Shown: in pieces, positions 50,322 through 59,944 of the stretch
Position numbering within the stretch: position 1 is the stretch's first letter
Layout: each line of letters opens with the position of its first letter
Source: Pararhodobacter zhoushanensis
GTDB lineage: Bacteria > Pseudomonadota > Alphaproteobacteria > Rhodobacterales > Rhodobacteraceae
Assembly (NCBI RefSeq): GCF_003990445.1
Contig: NZ_REEZ01000003.1
Location: 344,635-408,634, forward strand
Direction of reading: 5' to 3'
Length of the DNA: 64,000 bases
Program-made: the position numbers and the translations under genes
The notes under the pieces: generated by a model
Told to the model about the DNA's origin: nothing
Databases searched by the model: none
The model's input: the letters and a program-made list of their open reading frames with translations, nothing else

Positions 50322-52306
50322 TGGTCCAGGAAGCTCCGCAGCTTGCGCGAGCGCGAGGGGTGCTTGAGCTTGCGCAGGGCCTTGGCCTCGATCTGACGGA
50401 TGCGTTCGCGGGTGACCGAGAACTGCTGACCGACCTCTTCGAGCGTGTGGTCGGTGTTCATGCCGATACCAAAGCGCATGCGCAGGACGCGTTCCTCACG
50501 CGGGGTGAGGGACGAGAGCACCCGCGTTGTCGTCTCGCGCAGGTTCTCCTGAATGGCAGAGTCCAGCGGCAGAACGGCGTTCTTGTCCTCGATGAAATCG
50601 CCAAGCTGGCTGTCTTCCTCGTCGCCAATCGGCGTTTCGAGCGAGATCGGTTCCTTGGCGATTTTCAGGACCTTGCGGACCTTGTCGAGCGGCATCTGCA
50701 GCTTTTCGGCCAGTTCCTCGGGCGAGGGTTCGCGGCCGATTTCGTGCAGGATCTGGCGCGAGGTGCGCACCAGCTTGTTCATCGTCTCGATCATGTGGAC
50801 CGGGATGCGGATGGTCCGCGCCTGGTCGGCGATCGAGCGGGTGATGGCCTGACGGATCCACCAGGTTGCGTAGGTCGAGAACTTGTAGCCGCGGCGGTAT
50901 TCGAACTTGTCGACGGCCTTCATCAGGCCGATGTTGCCTTCCTGGATGAGATCCAGGAATTGCAGACCGCGGTTGGTGTATTTCTTGGCAATCGAGATCA
51001 CCAGACGCAGGTTCGCCTCGACCATTTCCTTCTTGGCCTGACGCGCTTCGCGCTCGCCCTTCTGGACCTGAGACACGATGCGGCGGAATTCCGAGATGTC
51101 GACGCCAACGTAGCGCCCGACCTCGGCCATATCCTCGCGCAGTTCGACGACCTTGTCGCCGAACTTGTCGAAGATGGTCTGCCAGCCGCGACCCTTGGCT
51201 TTCGCCATGCGGTCGCACCAGGTCGGGTCCAGCTCATACCCGCGGTATTCGTCGATGAATTCGCGGCGGTTGATGCGGGCCTGATCGGCCAGTTTGACCA
51301 TGGCCGAGTCGATGGTCATGATCTTCTTGTTGATGCCGTAGAGCTGGTCGATCAGCGCTTCGATCCGGTTGTTGTGCAGGTGAAGCGAGTTCACCAGCAC
51401 GACGATTTCCGAACGCAGCTTCTGGTAGGCGGTCTCTTCCGAGGCCGAGAAGCGGGCCTGTTCCTGCAGGGTGGCCTGCATGCGCTGCTGCTGCATCTGT
51501 TCGAGCAGATCATAGTCATGGGCGATCTGGTCGAGCGTTTCGAGCACGCGCGGCTTGAGCGAGGCTTCCATCGCGGCCAGCGACATGCTGGTCTGGTCGT
51601 ACTCGTCGTCGTCGTCGTCATTGTTCGACAGCGGGTTGCCGTCGGCATCCATCTCGGGATCGGCGCGGCGGGCAGGACGTTCGGACGTGGTGCCATCGGC
51701 GTTGAGGCTGTTGACGACGGGCTCGTCATCTTCATCCTCAAGCGAGTTGCCGAAGGTTGCTTCAAGGTCGATGACCTCGCGCAGCAGCACTTCTTCGGTC
51801 AGCAGTTCGTCGCGCCAGATGATGATGGCCTGAAAGGTCAGCGGGCTTTCGCACAGCCCGGCAATCATCGTGTTGCGCCCGGCCTCGATGCGCTTGGCGA
51901 TGGCGATTTCGCCCTCGCGGCTCAGCAGTTCGACCGAGCCCATCTCGCGCAGGTACATGCGCACCGGATCGTCGGTGCGATCCAGCGTTTCACTGGTCGA
52001 GGCGGCGACGACAACATCGGTCGTCCCCGACGCGGTGACGTCGGGCACCGAGGGGCCTTCGCCCTCTTCGGTTTCTTCTTCCTCGACGACGTTGATGCCC
52101 ATTTCCGAGAGCATCGACATCACGTCTTCAATTTGTTCCGACGAAACCTGATCCGGGGGCATCACCTGATTGAGTTGCTCATAGGTGATGAAACCGCGTT
52201 CACGCGCAGCTGCGATCATGCGCCGGACCGAAGCCTGGCTCATGTCGAGCGTGAATTCGTTTTCCTGGTCTTCGGGTTTCGCGTCGTCGTTATCTTTGGC
52301 GACCAT
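50318..52306 (-). CDS. rpoD: RNA polymerase primary sigma factor RpoD
   Basis: 662 residues. Region 1.1 at the N terminus, region 1.2 [21 protein letters not shown], a long acidic non-conserved insert (residues about 190-250), regions 2-4: [32 protein letters not shown]..., TRSIADQ..., and the 4.2 helix-turn-helix [20 protein letters not shown] (each shown in part). It directs transcription from housekeeping promoters. It lies 113 bases downstream of dnaG, the conserved dnaG-rpoD order. Confidence 0.97.
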   Translation of the reverse strand: MVAKDNDDAKPEDQENEFTLDMSQASVRRMIAAARERGFITYEQLNQVMPPDQVSSEQIEDVMSMLSEMGINVVEEEETEEGEGPSVPDVTASGTTDVVVAASTSETLDRTDDPVRMYLREMGSVELLSREGEIAIAKRIEAGRNTMIAGLCESPLTFQAIIIWRDELLTEEVLLREVIDLEATFGNSLEDEDDEPVVNSLNADGTTSERPARRADPEMDADGNPLSNNDDDDDEYDQTSMSLAAMEASLKPRVLETLDQIAHDYDLLEQMQQQRMQATLQEQARFSASEETAYQKLRSEIVVLVNSLHLHNNRIEALIDQLYGINKKIMTIDSAMVKLADQARINRREFIDEYRGYELDPTWCDRMAKAKGRGWQTIFDKFGDKVVELREDMAEVGRYVGVDISEFRRIVSQVQKGEREARQAKKEMVEANLRLVISIAKKYTNRGLQFLDLIQEGNIGLMKAVDKFEYRRGYKFSTYATWWIRQAITRSIADQARTIRIPVHMIETMNKLVRTSRQILHEIGREPSPEELAEKLQMPLDKVRKVLKIAKEPISLETPIGDEEDSQLGDFIEDKNAVLPLDSAIQENLRETTTRVLSSLTPREERVLRMRFGIGMNTDHTLEEVGQQFSVTRERIRQIEAKALRKLKHPSRSRKLRSFLDQ

Positions 52307-52419
52307 GGTTCCTCCGGCAGGGGGCGCGGCGTGATTCGTGTTGGTCCAGAGATAGCGTTCCGATGGGCCGAATCACAGGGGTATCGGTTAAATTCAGTGA
52401 GTCGCGGGGCGAATCACCT

Positions 52420-54393
52420 CTAAGTTGGTCCGTCTCGTCGCTTTTTCTTCAGCCAGATCTGCGAATCGAGCATGGATTGAAGCTGTGCAGACAGGCTGGC
52501 GCGGTCTTCGCCCAGGTCTGTGGCTGATTCGCCCAGATCGCCGCGACCCGCGCGATCCATCCGGGCCGAGGCATCGCCCAGCCGGTAGGTCAGCGTTTCA
52601 TCGGCGATCCGGTCGACATCGGCGGTCAGTTCCGCCAGCTCGCGGCGCAGGGCGCGGCGGCTGCGCAGGATCTGGAAATCCTCGGCCAGACAGCGGCGCA
52701 CGAAGTCGGGTTCGGCCTGGCTGCGCAGCATCGGTGCAATCGAGACATGCGGCTGGGCGCGCAGGTCGCTGAGGGTATTGCCCGCGCGGGCGGCGAGGGT
52801 TTCGGCGTCTGGCTGGGGCTCTTCCTGCGCGGCCCGCAGCAGGATGGTCTGCAACGCGCGGTGTTCATCCCGGCGGAAATCCATCTCGACCAGACGGTCG
52901 TCGAACTCGATCAGCAGGGCAGGGTGGGCAAAGAGCACAGCGAGGATCAGCGCCTCGCGCAGTTCCTCATCCGCGCCCTCATTGCCCCCGGCAAGGACCG
53001 AGCCACGGGTGCCGGGCAGCGGCAGGCCCGGCGGGGCCTTGCCTTTGCCCTTGCCGTAACCGCCTGAACCGTAGGACTGGCGGAAACCGGACTGAAACGG
53101 GCCGGCCTTGTCGGCAAAGAGCGTGCGGCGTTGCTGGCGGAATTCTTCGGAATAATGCTCGCGCAGATTGGCGTCGGTGATGCGGTCCAGAAGCGCGCGC
53201 AGTCGCTGATCGAGAGCGGCGCGGCGTTCGGGGCTGTCAAAGACATGGCCCTGAATTTCGGCCTCCCACAGCAGCTTGGCCATGGGGACGGCCTTGTCGA
53301 TCACCGCTTTCATCGCGCCGGGTCCGCCGGATTTGATCAGATCGTCCGGGTCTTGCCCGCCCGGCAGCAGCGCAAAACGCAGGCTTTGCCCGGCGCTGAT
53401 CAGCGGCAGCGCCAGATTGGCCACGCGAAGCCCGGCGCGCAGGCCCGCAGCATCGCCGTCCAGCGCGATGATCGGCTCGTCATGCAGGCGCCAGATCAGG
53501 CGCAACTGGTCTTCGGTCACGGCGGTGCCCAAGGGAGCGACGGCGCTCTCAAACCCCGCGCCGACCAGCGCGATGACGTCCATATAGCCCTCGGCCACGA
53601 TCAGCGGGCCGGTCTTGCCTGCGGCGGCACGGGCAGGGCCCATGTTGAACAGGTTGCGGCCCTTGTCGAACAGCGGGGTTTCGGGCGAGTTCAGGTACTT
53701 GGCACGCGCGTTCTCGGCCATGGCGCGCCCGCCGAAGGCGATGGCGCGGCCACGGGCGTCACGGATGGGGAACATGATCCGGCCGCGGAAGCGGTCGAAG
53801 GGCGCGCCGCCATCGTCGGGCTTGGCGCAGAGCCCGGCTTCTATGATCGCCTCGGGCTTCACGCCCGCCTGCGTCAGATGGTGGAACAGAACCTGCCGCT
53901 GATCGGGGGCAAAGCCGATCTCCCAACGCTCACGCTGGGCTTCGGACAGGCCCCGGCGGTCGAGATAGGCGCGGGCCTCGGCGGCCTGCGAGCCCATGAG
54001 CTGGATGCGGTAGAAGCGCACGGCTTTTTCCATGACCTCGGCCAGCGCGCCGCGCTTGTCGTCACGCTGCTGCGCGCCGGGGTCGCGTTCAGGCATGGGC
54101 AGGCCCGCCTCACGCGCCAGCGCCTCGACCGCTTCCATGAAGCTGAGGTTCTGGGTTTCCTGCAGGAAGCTCAGCGCGTCACCTTTGGCCTGACAGCCGA
54201 AGCAATAGTAGAACCCCTTGCGGTCATCGACGTGGAACGAGGCGTTCTTTTCGTGGTGGAACGGGCAGGGAGCCCAGAAGTCGCCCTTGCCCTGATTGGA
54301 TTTGCGCAGATCCCAGGTCACAGCACGGCCGACAACCTGCGCGATGGAGACGCGGTTGCGCAGTTCGTCAAGAAATCCGGGTGGCAAGGACAT
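52420..54393 (-). CDS. dnaG: DNA primase
   Basis: 657 residues. Zinc-binding CHC2 domain (CPFHHEKNASFHV ... YYCFGCQAKGD), catalytic TOPRIM with VAEGYMDVIALVGAG and LDGDAAGLRAG, and a C-terminal DnaB-interaction region. It makes primers for the replication fork. It forms an operon with rpoD. A terminator at 54535-54562 separates it from the DUF4167 gene upstream. Confidence 0.97.
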   Translation of the reverse strand: MSLPPGFLDELRNRVSIAQVVGRAVTWDLRKSNQGKGDFWAPCPFHHEKNASFHVDDRKGFYYCFGCQAKGDALSFLQETQNLSFMEAVEALAREAGLPMPERDPGAQQRDDKRGALAEVMEKAVRFYRIQLMGSQAAEARAYLDRRGLSEAQRERWEIGFAPDQRQVLFHHLTQAGVKPEAIIEAGLCAKPDDGGAPFDRFRGRIMFPIRDARGRAIAFGGRAMAENARAKYLNSPETPLFDKGRNLFNMGPARAAAGKTGPLIVAEGYMDVIALVGAGFESAVAPLGTAVTEDQLRLIWRLHDEPIIALDGDAAGLRAGLRVANLALPLISAGQSLRFALLPGGQDPDDLIKSGGPGAMKAVIDKAVPMAKLLWEAEIQGHVFDSPERRAALDQRLRALLDRITDANLREHYSEEFRQQRRTLFADKAGPFQSGFRQSYGSGGYGKGKGKAPPGLPLPGTRGSVLAGGNEGADEELREALILAVLFAHPALLIEFDDRLVEMDFRRDEHRALQTILLRAAQEEPQPDAETLAARAGNTLSDLRAQPHVSIAPMLRSQAEPDFVRRCLAEDFQILRSRRALRRELAELTADVDRIADETLTYRLGDASARMDRAGRGDLGESATDLGEDRASLSAQLQSMLDSQIWLKKKRRDGPT

Positions 54394-54534
54394 GGACGGG
54401 GGCGATTCCGGGGCTGGGACGGGGGCGAGAGGAGTCAGATATAGGGCGCAGGGGGCCGATGCGCTACTGTTGGGCGATCACGATCGGTGATTCAGCGGGC
54501 TGGGTGCGCGGGCTGGGCGGGAAAGGGCCGCCCA

Positions 54535-54562
54535 AGACGAAAACAGGGGCCCGAGGGCCCCC
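54535..54562 (-). terminator. Terminator of the DUF4167 gene
   Basis: Stem GGGGCCC/GGGCCCC (54546-54552 with 54555-54561), followed on the minus strand by TGTTTTCGTC. It lies 25 bases after the stop. Confidence 0.7.
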
Positions 54563-54586
54563 GTCTTGATCACAGTGCAGACGCCG

Positions 54587-55489
54587 TTATTCGGCAGCGT
54601 CGGGGGCAGCTGCAGGCTGGTCACCGGCAGTGTCGGGCTTGTCGGCGGCGACACGCGGTTTGCGGGCACGGCGCGGCTTGGGGGCGGGCTTTGCGGCCTC
54701 GTCCGTGGTCTCAGCCGCAGGCTGGGGCGCGGGGGCCACAGCATCAGGGGCCGGCGTGGGCGCGGGAGCTTGCTTGGCCTCAGGCTGGGTCTGTGCGCGC
54801 GATTCCGGCGTTTCCACCAGCATCGAGTCGCCGTCCGACGGCGTGCCCTCTTCGCGCGGATCGCCCGAGTCGCGCTTGCTGCGGCGCTCGTCGAAACGCT
54901 TGTTGCGGCGCTCTTTCCACTCAGGGCGCGGCGCGTCGGACTTCTCAGTGCGGGGCTGATCCGAGCGGGCATCGGCGCGCGGCTCGGAGCGGTTGTCGCC
55001 CCGGTTGTCGTCGCGGTTATCCGACCGGTTGTCGGCGCGATTGTCCTGACGGTTATCGTTCCGGCTGTCGCTCTGGCGGTCGCCGTCGCTATCGCCATCG
55101 GCACGACGGTTCTGGCCACTGTGCTGGCCGTTCCCGTTGTTGTTGCCGTTGTTGTTGTTCTGGCCGTTGTTCTGGCCATTGCCGTTCTGGCCGTTCTGAC
55201 CATTGTTCGGCTGGTTCTGACGCTGCTCGGCCTCGCGGTTCATCTCGGCCTGCGCTTCGTTCAGCATGCGCGTGTAATGCTCGGCATGCTGCAGGAAGTT
55301 CTCAGCCGCGACGCGGTCGCCCGACAGCTGCGCATCGCGCGCCAGCAGGGCGTATTTGTCGATGATCTGCTGGGGGGTGCCACGCACCTTCCCCTCAGGC
55401 CCCGAGCTGTCAAAAACGCGGTTGATGATATTGCCCAGCGAGCGCGGACGATTCTGTTTGGATCGCGAACGTTTGTTCGATGGTCTCAT
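54587..55489 (-). CDS. DUF4167 domain protein with Asn/Asp/Arg-rich tail
   Basis: 300 residues. The N-terminal 75 residues are the DUF4167 domain: basic start RPSNKRSRSKQNRPRSLG, then GTPQQIIDKYALLARDAQLSGDR... AENFLQHAEHYTR. Residues about 90-200 are low complexity: N/Q/G runs followed by tetrapeptides of the DNR type, and the end is Pro/Ala-rich. RNA binding or granule formation is inferred from composition only. ATG 55489 gives the conserved start. Confidence 0.85.
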   Translation of the reverse strand: MRPSNKRSRSKQNRPRSLGNIINRVFDSSGPEGKVRGTPQQIIDKYALLARDAQLSGDRVAAENFLQHAEHYTRMLNEAQAEMNREAEQRQNQPNNGQNGQNGNGQNNGQNNNNGNNNGNGQHSGQNRRADGDSDGDRQSDSRNDNRQDNRADNRSDNRDDNRGDNRSEPRADARSDQPRTEKSDAPRPEWKERRNKRFDERRSKRDSGDPREEGTPSDGDSMLVETPESRAQTQPEAKQAPAPTPAPDAVAPAPQPAAETTDEAAKPAPKPRRARKPRVAADKPDTAGDQPAAAPDAAE

Positions 55490-55740
55490 GAAAGCGGGTT
55501 CCGGCCTTGGTCGGGACGTTAGACCCACAGGCGGCACCAGGAGCGGCGCGACAGGGTCAGGCTGTCTGAATGATTGAGCGGCGTGGATCGGCGATCGAGG
55601 CGCGAACAGCACCGGCTCTGCTTCGACTAATCACGCCACTTTGGTCTAGACAAGTCCGAATGTGTGAAAAACCTGCTAAGTTCTGCGTGTTTTCGCTAAA
55701 ACGTGGCTGAAAAAGCATAAATCCGCCGGGTGGGGCGGGG

Positions 55741-56571
55741 TTATTCCGGGTTCTGCGCGCTCACCACCCGGTCGCGGCCATCGAGGTCGGGCAAGATTCG
55801 CACGGCCTGCAGACCGGCGCCGGCGAAGAGTTCCGCGACCTGGGCACCCTGCGTCGGCCCGATCTCGACCATCAGGCGACCACCGGGGGTCAGGCGGCTC
55901 GGCGCGTCACGGGCGATGGCGCGGTAGGGGGCGAGCCCATCGCCGCCGGGGGTCAGCGCCATGCGCGGCTCGTGCAGCACTTCGGGCGAGAGGGCGGTCA
56001 TCTCGGCCTCGGCGATATAGGGCGGGTTCGAGACGATGAGGTCAAAGCGGCCCTCAACGCTGGCGAACCAGTCCGAGAGAGCGAAGCGGGCGCGGGGGGT
56101 GAGGGCCAGCGCCTGAGCATTGGCTTGCGCGACGGTCAGGGCGGCGGGCGAGAGGTCGGTGGCAAGGCCGGTGGCCAGGGGGCGTTCGGCCAGCAGGGTC
56201 AGCAGGATCGCGCCCGAACCGGTGCCCAGATCGAGCACGCGGGTGAAGGGGCGGCTCAGCGCCTCGGCGATCAGCGTTTCGGTTTCGGGGCGCGGGTCGA
56301 GCACATCGGGGGTGACGCGGAAGGAGCGGCCCCAGAACAGCCGCTGGCCGGTGATATGGCTGACCGGGTGACGGGCGGCGCGGCGGGCGAGGGCGTCGGC
56401 GTAGCGGGCGCTGGCGTCCGGTGTGAGCGTATCGGCCAGGTGCAGCGTCACGCGGTCAGGCGCGATGCCCATCGCGTGGGCCAGCAGCAGACGGGCGTCG
56501 CGGGTGGGGTCGGGTACGCCTGCTGCGGCGAGTTGCGCGACGGCGGCGCGGAGGGCCTCGGCGGCACTCAT
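55741..56571 (-). CDS. prmC: Release factor glutamine methyltransferase
   Basis: 276 residues. N-terminal helical domain, then a SAM-binding fold: [16 protein letters not shown] and the signature NPPYIAE. It methylates the GGQ glutamine of RF1/RF2. It overlaps prfA by 4 bases, the common pairing of substrate and enzyme. Confidence 0.95.
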   Translation of the reverse strand: MSAAEALRAAVAQLAAAGVPDPTRDARLLLAHAMGIAPDRVTLHLADTLTPDASARYADALARRAARHPVSHITGQRLFWGRSFRVTPDVLDPRPETETLIAEALSRPFTRVLDLGTGSGAILLTLLAERPLATGLATDLSPAALTVAQANAQALALTPRARFALSDWFASVEGRFDLIVSNPPYIAEAEMTALSPEVLHEPRMALTPGGDGLAPYRAIARDAPSRLTPGGRLMVEIGPTQGAQVAELFAGAGLQAVRILPDLDGRDRVVSAQNPE

Positions 56572-57623
56572 TGCTCCAGCTCGGCCAGTCGGTCGGCCTG
56601 ATCCTGCGCAATCAGCGGCTCGATCACCGGGTCCAGATCGCCGGCGACGATCTGCGCCAGCGCGTAGAGCGTCAGGTTGATGCGGTGGTCGGTCAGGCGG
56701 CCTTGCGGGAAGTTATAGGTGCGGATGCGTTCCGAGCGGTCGCCCGACCCGACCTGCGCCTTGCGGTCGGCGGCGCGGGCATCTTCCTGCCGGCGGCGCT
56801 CAAGGTCGAACAACCGGGCGCGCAGCACCTCCATCGCCAGCGCGCGGTTGCGGTGCTGGGATTTCTCGGAACTGGTGACGATGATGCCGGTGGGGATATG
56901 GGTGATGCGCACGGCGGAATCGGTGGTGTTGACGTGCTGACCGCCGGCGCCCGAGGCGCGCATGGTGTCGATGCGCAGATCGCTGTCGGGGATGTCTAGA
57001 TCGACCTCGGACGCTTCAGGCAACACGGCGACGGTCGCAGCCGAGGTGTGGATGCGCCCGCCGGATTCGGTGACGGGCACGCGCTGGACGCGGTGGACGC
57101 CGGATTCGAACTTGAGCCGGGCGAAGACGCCTTCGCCCACAACCCGCATGACGGCTTCGCGCAGGCCGCCCAGCTCGGTCTCGGCGAAGGCGATCATCTC
57201 GCAGCGCCAGCCGCGGGTGTCGGCATAGCGCTGGTACATGCGCAGCAAGTCGGCGGCGAAAAGCGCAGCCTCATCGCCGCCGGTGCCGGGGCGGATCTCC
57301 AGAATAGCGGGGCGCTCGTCGGCGATGTCCTTGGGCAGAAGCGCGCGCTTGAGCTCGGCCTCCAGCGCGGGCAGGCGCTGGTCGAGCGCGGTGAGCTCGT
57401 CTTGCGCGAGAGCCCTCATTTCGGGGTCTGCAAGCATAGCCTCAGCCTCGACCCGCTGCGCCTGCGCGCCGTGCCATTCGGCGATGGCGGCGGTGACGGG
57501 CTTGAGCTCCTGATACTCGCGCCCCAGATCGGCCAGACGCGACGGATCGGCCCCGGCGGCGAGCTGTGCTTCGAGATACTCGAAACGGCGGGTGATCTGG
57601 TCAAGGGTGTCTTTGGGCAGCAT
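56568..57623 (-). CDS. prfA: Peptide chain release factor 1
   Basis: 351 residues. GGQ loop in [18 protein letters not shown], stop-codon reading region [18 protein letters not shown] with the RF1-type Pro-x-Thr. It releases protein at UAA/UAG. ATG 57623 gives the standard [10 protein letters not shown] start; the frame continues upstream through repeat copy e. Confidence 0.97.
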   Translation of the reverse strand: MLPKDTLDQITRRFEYLEAQLAAGADPSRLADLGREYQELKPVTAAIAEWHGAQAQRVEAEAMLADPEMRALAQDELTALDQRLPALEAELKRALLPKDIADERPAILEIRPGTGGDEAALFAADLLRMYQRYADTRGWRCEMIAFAETELGGLREAVMRVVGEGVFARLKFESGVHRVQRVPVTESGGRIHTSAATVAVLPEASEVDLDIPDSDLRIDTMRASGAGGQHVNTTDSAVRITHIPTGIIVTSSEKSQHRNRALAMEVLRARLFDLERRRQEDARAADRKAQVGSGDRSERIRTYNFPQGRLTDHRINLTLYALAQIVAGDLDPVIEPLIAQDQADRLAELEQ

Positions 57624-57700
57624 GAAGCGGATGTGCCGGTGCGGGGCGGTTACGTCAAGGGGGAGCGGCGCTCGGCCCCATTGAGGGGCCTCGCGCCGCG

Positions 57701-57872
57701 CCGGGCTGCCGCCCGGACCCGCTCGGGAGGATTTTCCATCCTCCCGAACCCTCCTGGAGGATATTTTCAGACAGAAAATGGTGGTTAACGATCGGTTAAC
57801 CGCACTTTCTTTGCTCTTCAAATATCCTCAGGGGGTGAGGCCCGGCACGGGCCGAGGGGGCAGAATGCCCCC
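57701..57872. repeat. Head-to-head pair of double-hairpin repeats, copy e
   Basis: Left arm: hairpin 2 CCGGGC/GCCCGG (57701-57716), hairpin 1 CGGGAGGAT/ATCCTCCCG (57724-57746), GGATATTTTCAGACAGA. Centre: GGTTAACGATCGGTTAACC. Right arm: TTTCTTTGCTCTTC as in copy c, AAATATCC at 57820, GGGGGTGA, hairpin 1 GGCCCG/CGGGCC (57839-57853), hairpin 2 GGGGGC/GCCCCC (57856-57872). Confidence 0.85.
57785..57800. promoter_or_regulatory. CtrA-type box inside repeat copy e
   Basis: TTAA, CGATCGG, TTAAC, an exact CtrA full-site match in the centre of the head-to-head repeat, 162 bases upstream of prfA. Function unproven. Confidence 0.4.
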
Positions 57873-57956
57873 TGCGGCGCCGCAAGGCGGCGCGTGGGTC
57901 GCGTGAGGGCGGGACGGCGCAAGCCGTTCTGGCCGAAGGCGAAACCCCTCGCTCGT

Positions 57957-59135
57957 TTATTGCAGGTACGGCATCGGGTCGACGCTTTCAAAGCCTTCGC
58001 GGACCTCGAAATGCAGGAAGGACGGATCGCCGCCACGCACGGTAGCGATGGTCTGGCCACGGGTCACGCGGTCACCGCGGGCGACGCGGATATCGTCGAT
58101 GTTGGCGTAGACCGTCAGCAGGTTATTGTCATGCCGGATCACCAGGATCGGCACCTGATCGGTGTCCTGGGTGATGGCTGCAACCGTGCCAGCCGCCGCT
58201 GCGGTCACCGATGTGCCCGCAGGGGCGCCGATGCCGATGCCGTCGTTGCGCCCCTGAGCATAGGCGCGGATGATGCGGCCCTGCACAGGCATCGCCAGAC
58301 GCGAGGTTTGCGTGCGCTGGCTGCCCATGTCGGCGACCGGCGGCTGAGGCGTGGTGGTGCCCTGACCGGCCGGTGTCGGGTTGGTGTTCGTCGGCAGTGG
58401 CGTGGTGGCCGAGGGCGGCACCGGGGTGGGTGAGCCCATGCCGGGTTGCGATGTCGTCGCCGGCGCCGTCTCGGTGGCGGGCAGCGCCACGGGCGTCGGG
58501 GTGGTGACGCCCGTGGCGTTCAGCGGTGCGCCCGCGACAGCCGCCGTTTGCGTGACCGGGATCACCAGAATCTGGCCTTCGCGCACGCTCATATCCGCAG
58601 GCAGGCCGTTCCAGTCGGCCAGCGAGCGCGGGGTGATGCTGTAGAGACGCGCGATGGTAAAGGCGCTTTCGCCGCGCTCGACCGTGTGGCGCAGCGGTTC
58701 GCTGCCTGCCGGGGTCATGGGGGCCAGCGGCGTGGCGGTTATGGAGTCCGTGGCGTCACCGACGCGCGAGGGCAGCACCAGCAGCTCGCCGCCGCGCAGG
58801 GCGGTATCGGGGGAGATGGCGTTATGCCGGGCCAGCGTGGCCGCATCCAGCCCCAGTCGGGCGGCGATGTCGCCGACGCTTTCACCGCGCTGCGCCACCG
58901 CGACCTGATAGCCCGGGTACGAGATCACGCCGCGTGCATCCGGTGCAGGCCGCGAGCCGGTGGCGTCGCGGGCGGCGTCCGAGGTCGAGAACCGGTCCGA
59001 CGGCCGCAGGTCCCAGTCGAGGGTCGAGCTGGAGCCGCAAGCGGCCAGCACGAGGCTGGCGGACGCAAGAAGCGTCAGGGTGCGGGTTGCACGGATCGGG
59101 GTTTTGCCGGAGGTGCCCAAGTCTTGTCTGCTCAT
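57957..59135 (-). CDS. NlpD-like lipoprotein with two LysM repeats and degenerate M23 domain
   Basis: 392 residues. Lipoprotein signal LLASASLVLAACGSSS; LysM repeats at about 75-120 (YQVAVAQRGESVGDIAARLG) and 150-195 (HTVERGESAFTIARLYSI); a Thr/Pro-rich linker; C-terminal LytM-like fold (from about 275). The zinc-site motifs are degenerate: NDGIGI replaces HxGxD and SFLHFE replaces PHLHFE, so it is probably an amidase activator like NlpD/EnvC, not a peptidase. It follows surE-pcm on the same strand. ATG 59135 precedes the signal peptide. Confidence 0.87.
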   Translation of the reverse strand: MSRQDLGTSGKTPIRATRTLTLLASASLVLAACGSSSTLDWDLRPSDRFSTSDAARDATGSRPAPDARGVISYPGYQVAVAQRGESVGDIAARLGLDAATLARHNAISPDTALRGGELLVLPSRVGDATDSITATPLAPMTPAGSEPLRHTVERGESAFTIARLYSITPRSLADWNGLPADMSVREGQILVIPVTQTAAVAGAPLNATGVTTPTPVALPATETAPATTSQPGMGSPTPVPPSATTPLPTNTNPTPAGQGTTTPQPPVADMGSQRTQTSRLAMPVQGRIIRAYAQGRNDGIGIGAPAGTSVTAAAAGTVAAITQDTDQVPILVIRHDNNLLTVYANIDDIRVARGDRVTRGQTIATVRGGDPSFLHFEVREGFESVDPMPYLQ

Positions 59136-59296
59136 TCTGTCCACGCCGTTTCTTGTCCCGTCTGCAACCAGACATCCGGCATGCGCGGGGCTTTCGCCTT
59201 TTATAGCTGAAAAATAGGGGTGATACACCCCATCACCACAACGTGTAGTGGATTTTCGCTGAGGATATCGTGAGGAACGCCCTCTTCCACCACGGT

Positions 59297-59944
59297 TCAG
59301 TCCTTGGCCATGCCTTCCAGCAGCGGCACGAAGCGCACCGGGCGCAGTTCTTCATAGTCAAAGCCGCTGTCGAGCTTGCGCACTTTGATCAGGCTTTGCA
59401 CGGCGTCCGACTGGCCCACCGGCACGATCATGATCCCTCCGACGCGCAGTTGCGCCAGCAAGGGGCCGGGCGGGTCTTCGGCGGCGGCGGTGACGATGAT
59501 GCGGTCAAACGGTGCCTGATCGGGCAAACCGAAGCTGCCATCCGAGGCAATCGCGGTAATATTGTGCAGATCCAGACGGTTAAACGCCGCGCGCGCTTCA
59601 CTGATCAGGGCGCGGTGACGCTCAACCGTATAGACCCGGCGGGCCAGCTGGCTGAGGATTGCCGCCTGATAGCCCGAGCCCGTGCCGACCTCGAGCACCT
59701 TGTCGCGAGCGTTCACTTCCAGCGCTTCGGTCATCAGGGCGACGATCGACGGCTGCGAGATGGTCTGCCCGCAGGCGATGGGCAGTGGCGTGTCTTCATA
59801 GGCGCGCTCGGCAAAGATGCCGGTGACAAAGGCGCCCCGGTCGATCTTTTCCATCGCGCGCAGCACAGCCGGGTCGGTCACGCCGCGCGAACGCAGCGTG
59901 TAGATGAAGCGCATGATTTGCTCAGCGCGTTCGGCGTCTGTCAT
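59297..59944 (-). CDS. pcm: Protein-L-isoaspartate O-methyltransferase
   Basis: 215 residues. SAM-binding [19 protein letters not shown] and the family lead [16 protein letters not shown]. It repairs isoaspartyl residues in aged proteins. Its ATG overlaps the surE stop by 4 bases, the conserved surE-pcm-nlpD order. Confidence 0.95.
   Translation of the reverse strand: MTDAERAEQIMRFIYTLRSRGVTDPAVLRAMEKIDRGAFVTGIFAERAYEDTPLPIACGQTISQPSIVALMTEALEVNARDKVLEVGTGSGYQAAILSQLARRVYTVERHRALISEARAAFNRLDLHNITAIASDGSFGLPDQAPFDRIIVTAAAEDPPGPLLAQLRVGGIMIVPVGQSDAVQSLIKVRKLDSGFDYEELRPVRFVPLLEGMAKD

Larger units (their letters stand above)
57624..57956. other. Intergenic region prfA / LysM-M23 gene
   Basis: 333 bases without a gene. 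Most of it is repeat copy e (57701-57872) with a central TTAA-N7-TTAAC box. Both flanking genes are on the minus strand, so it holds the prfA promoter and possibly the end of the upstream transcript. Confidence 0.7.
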
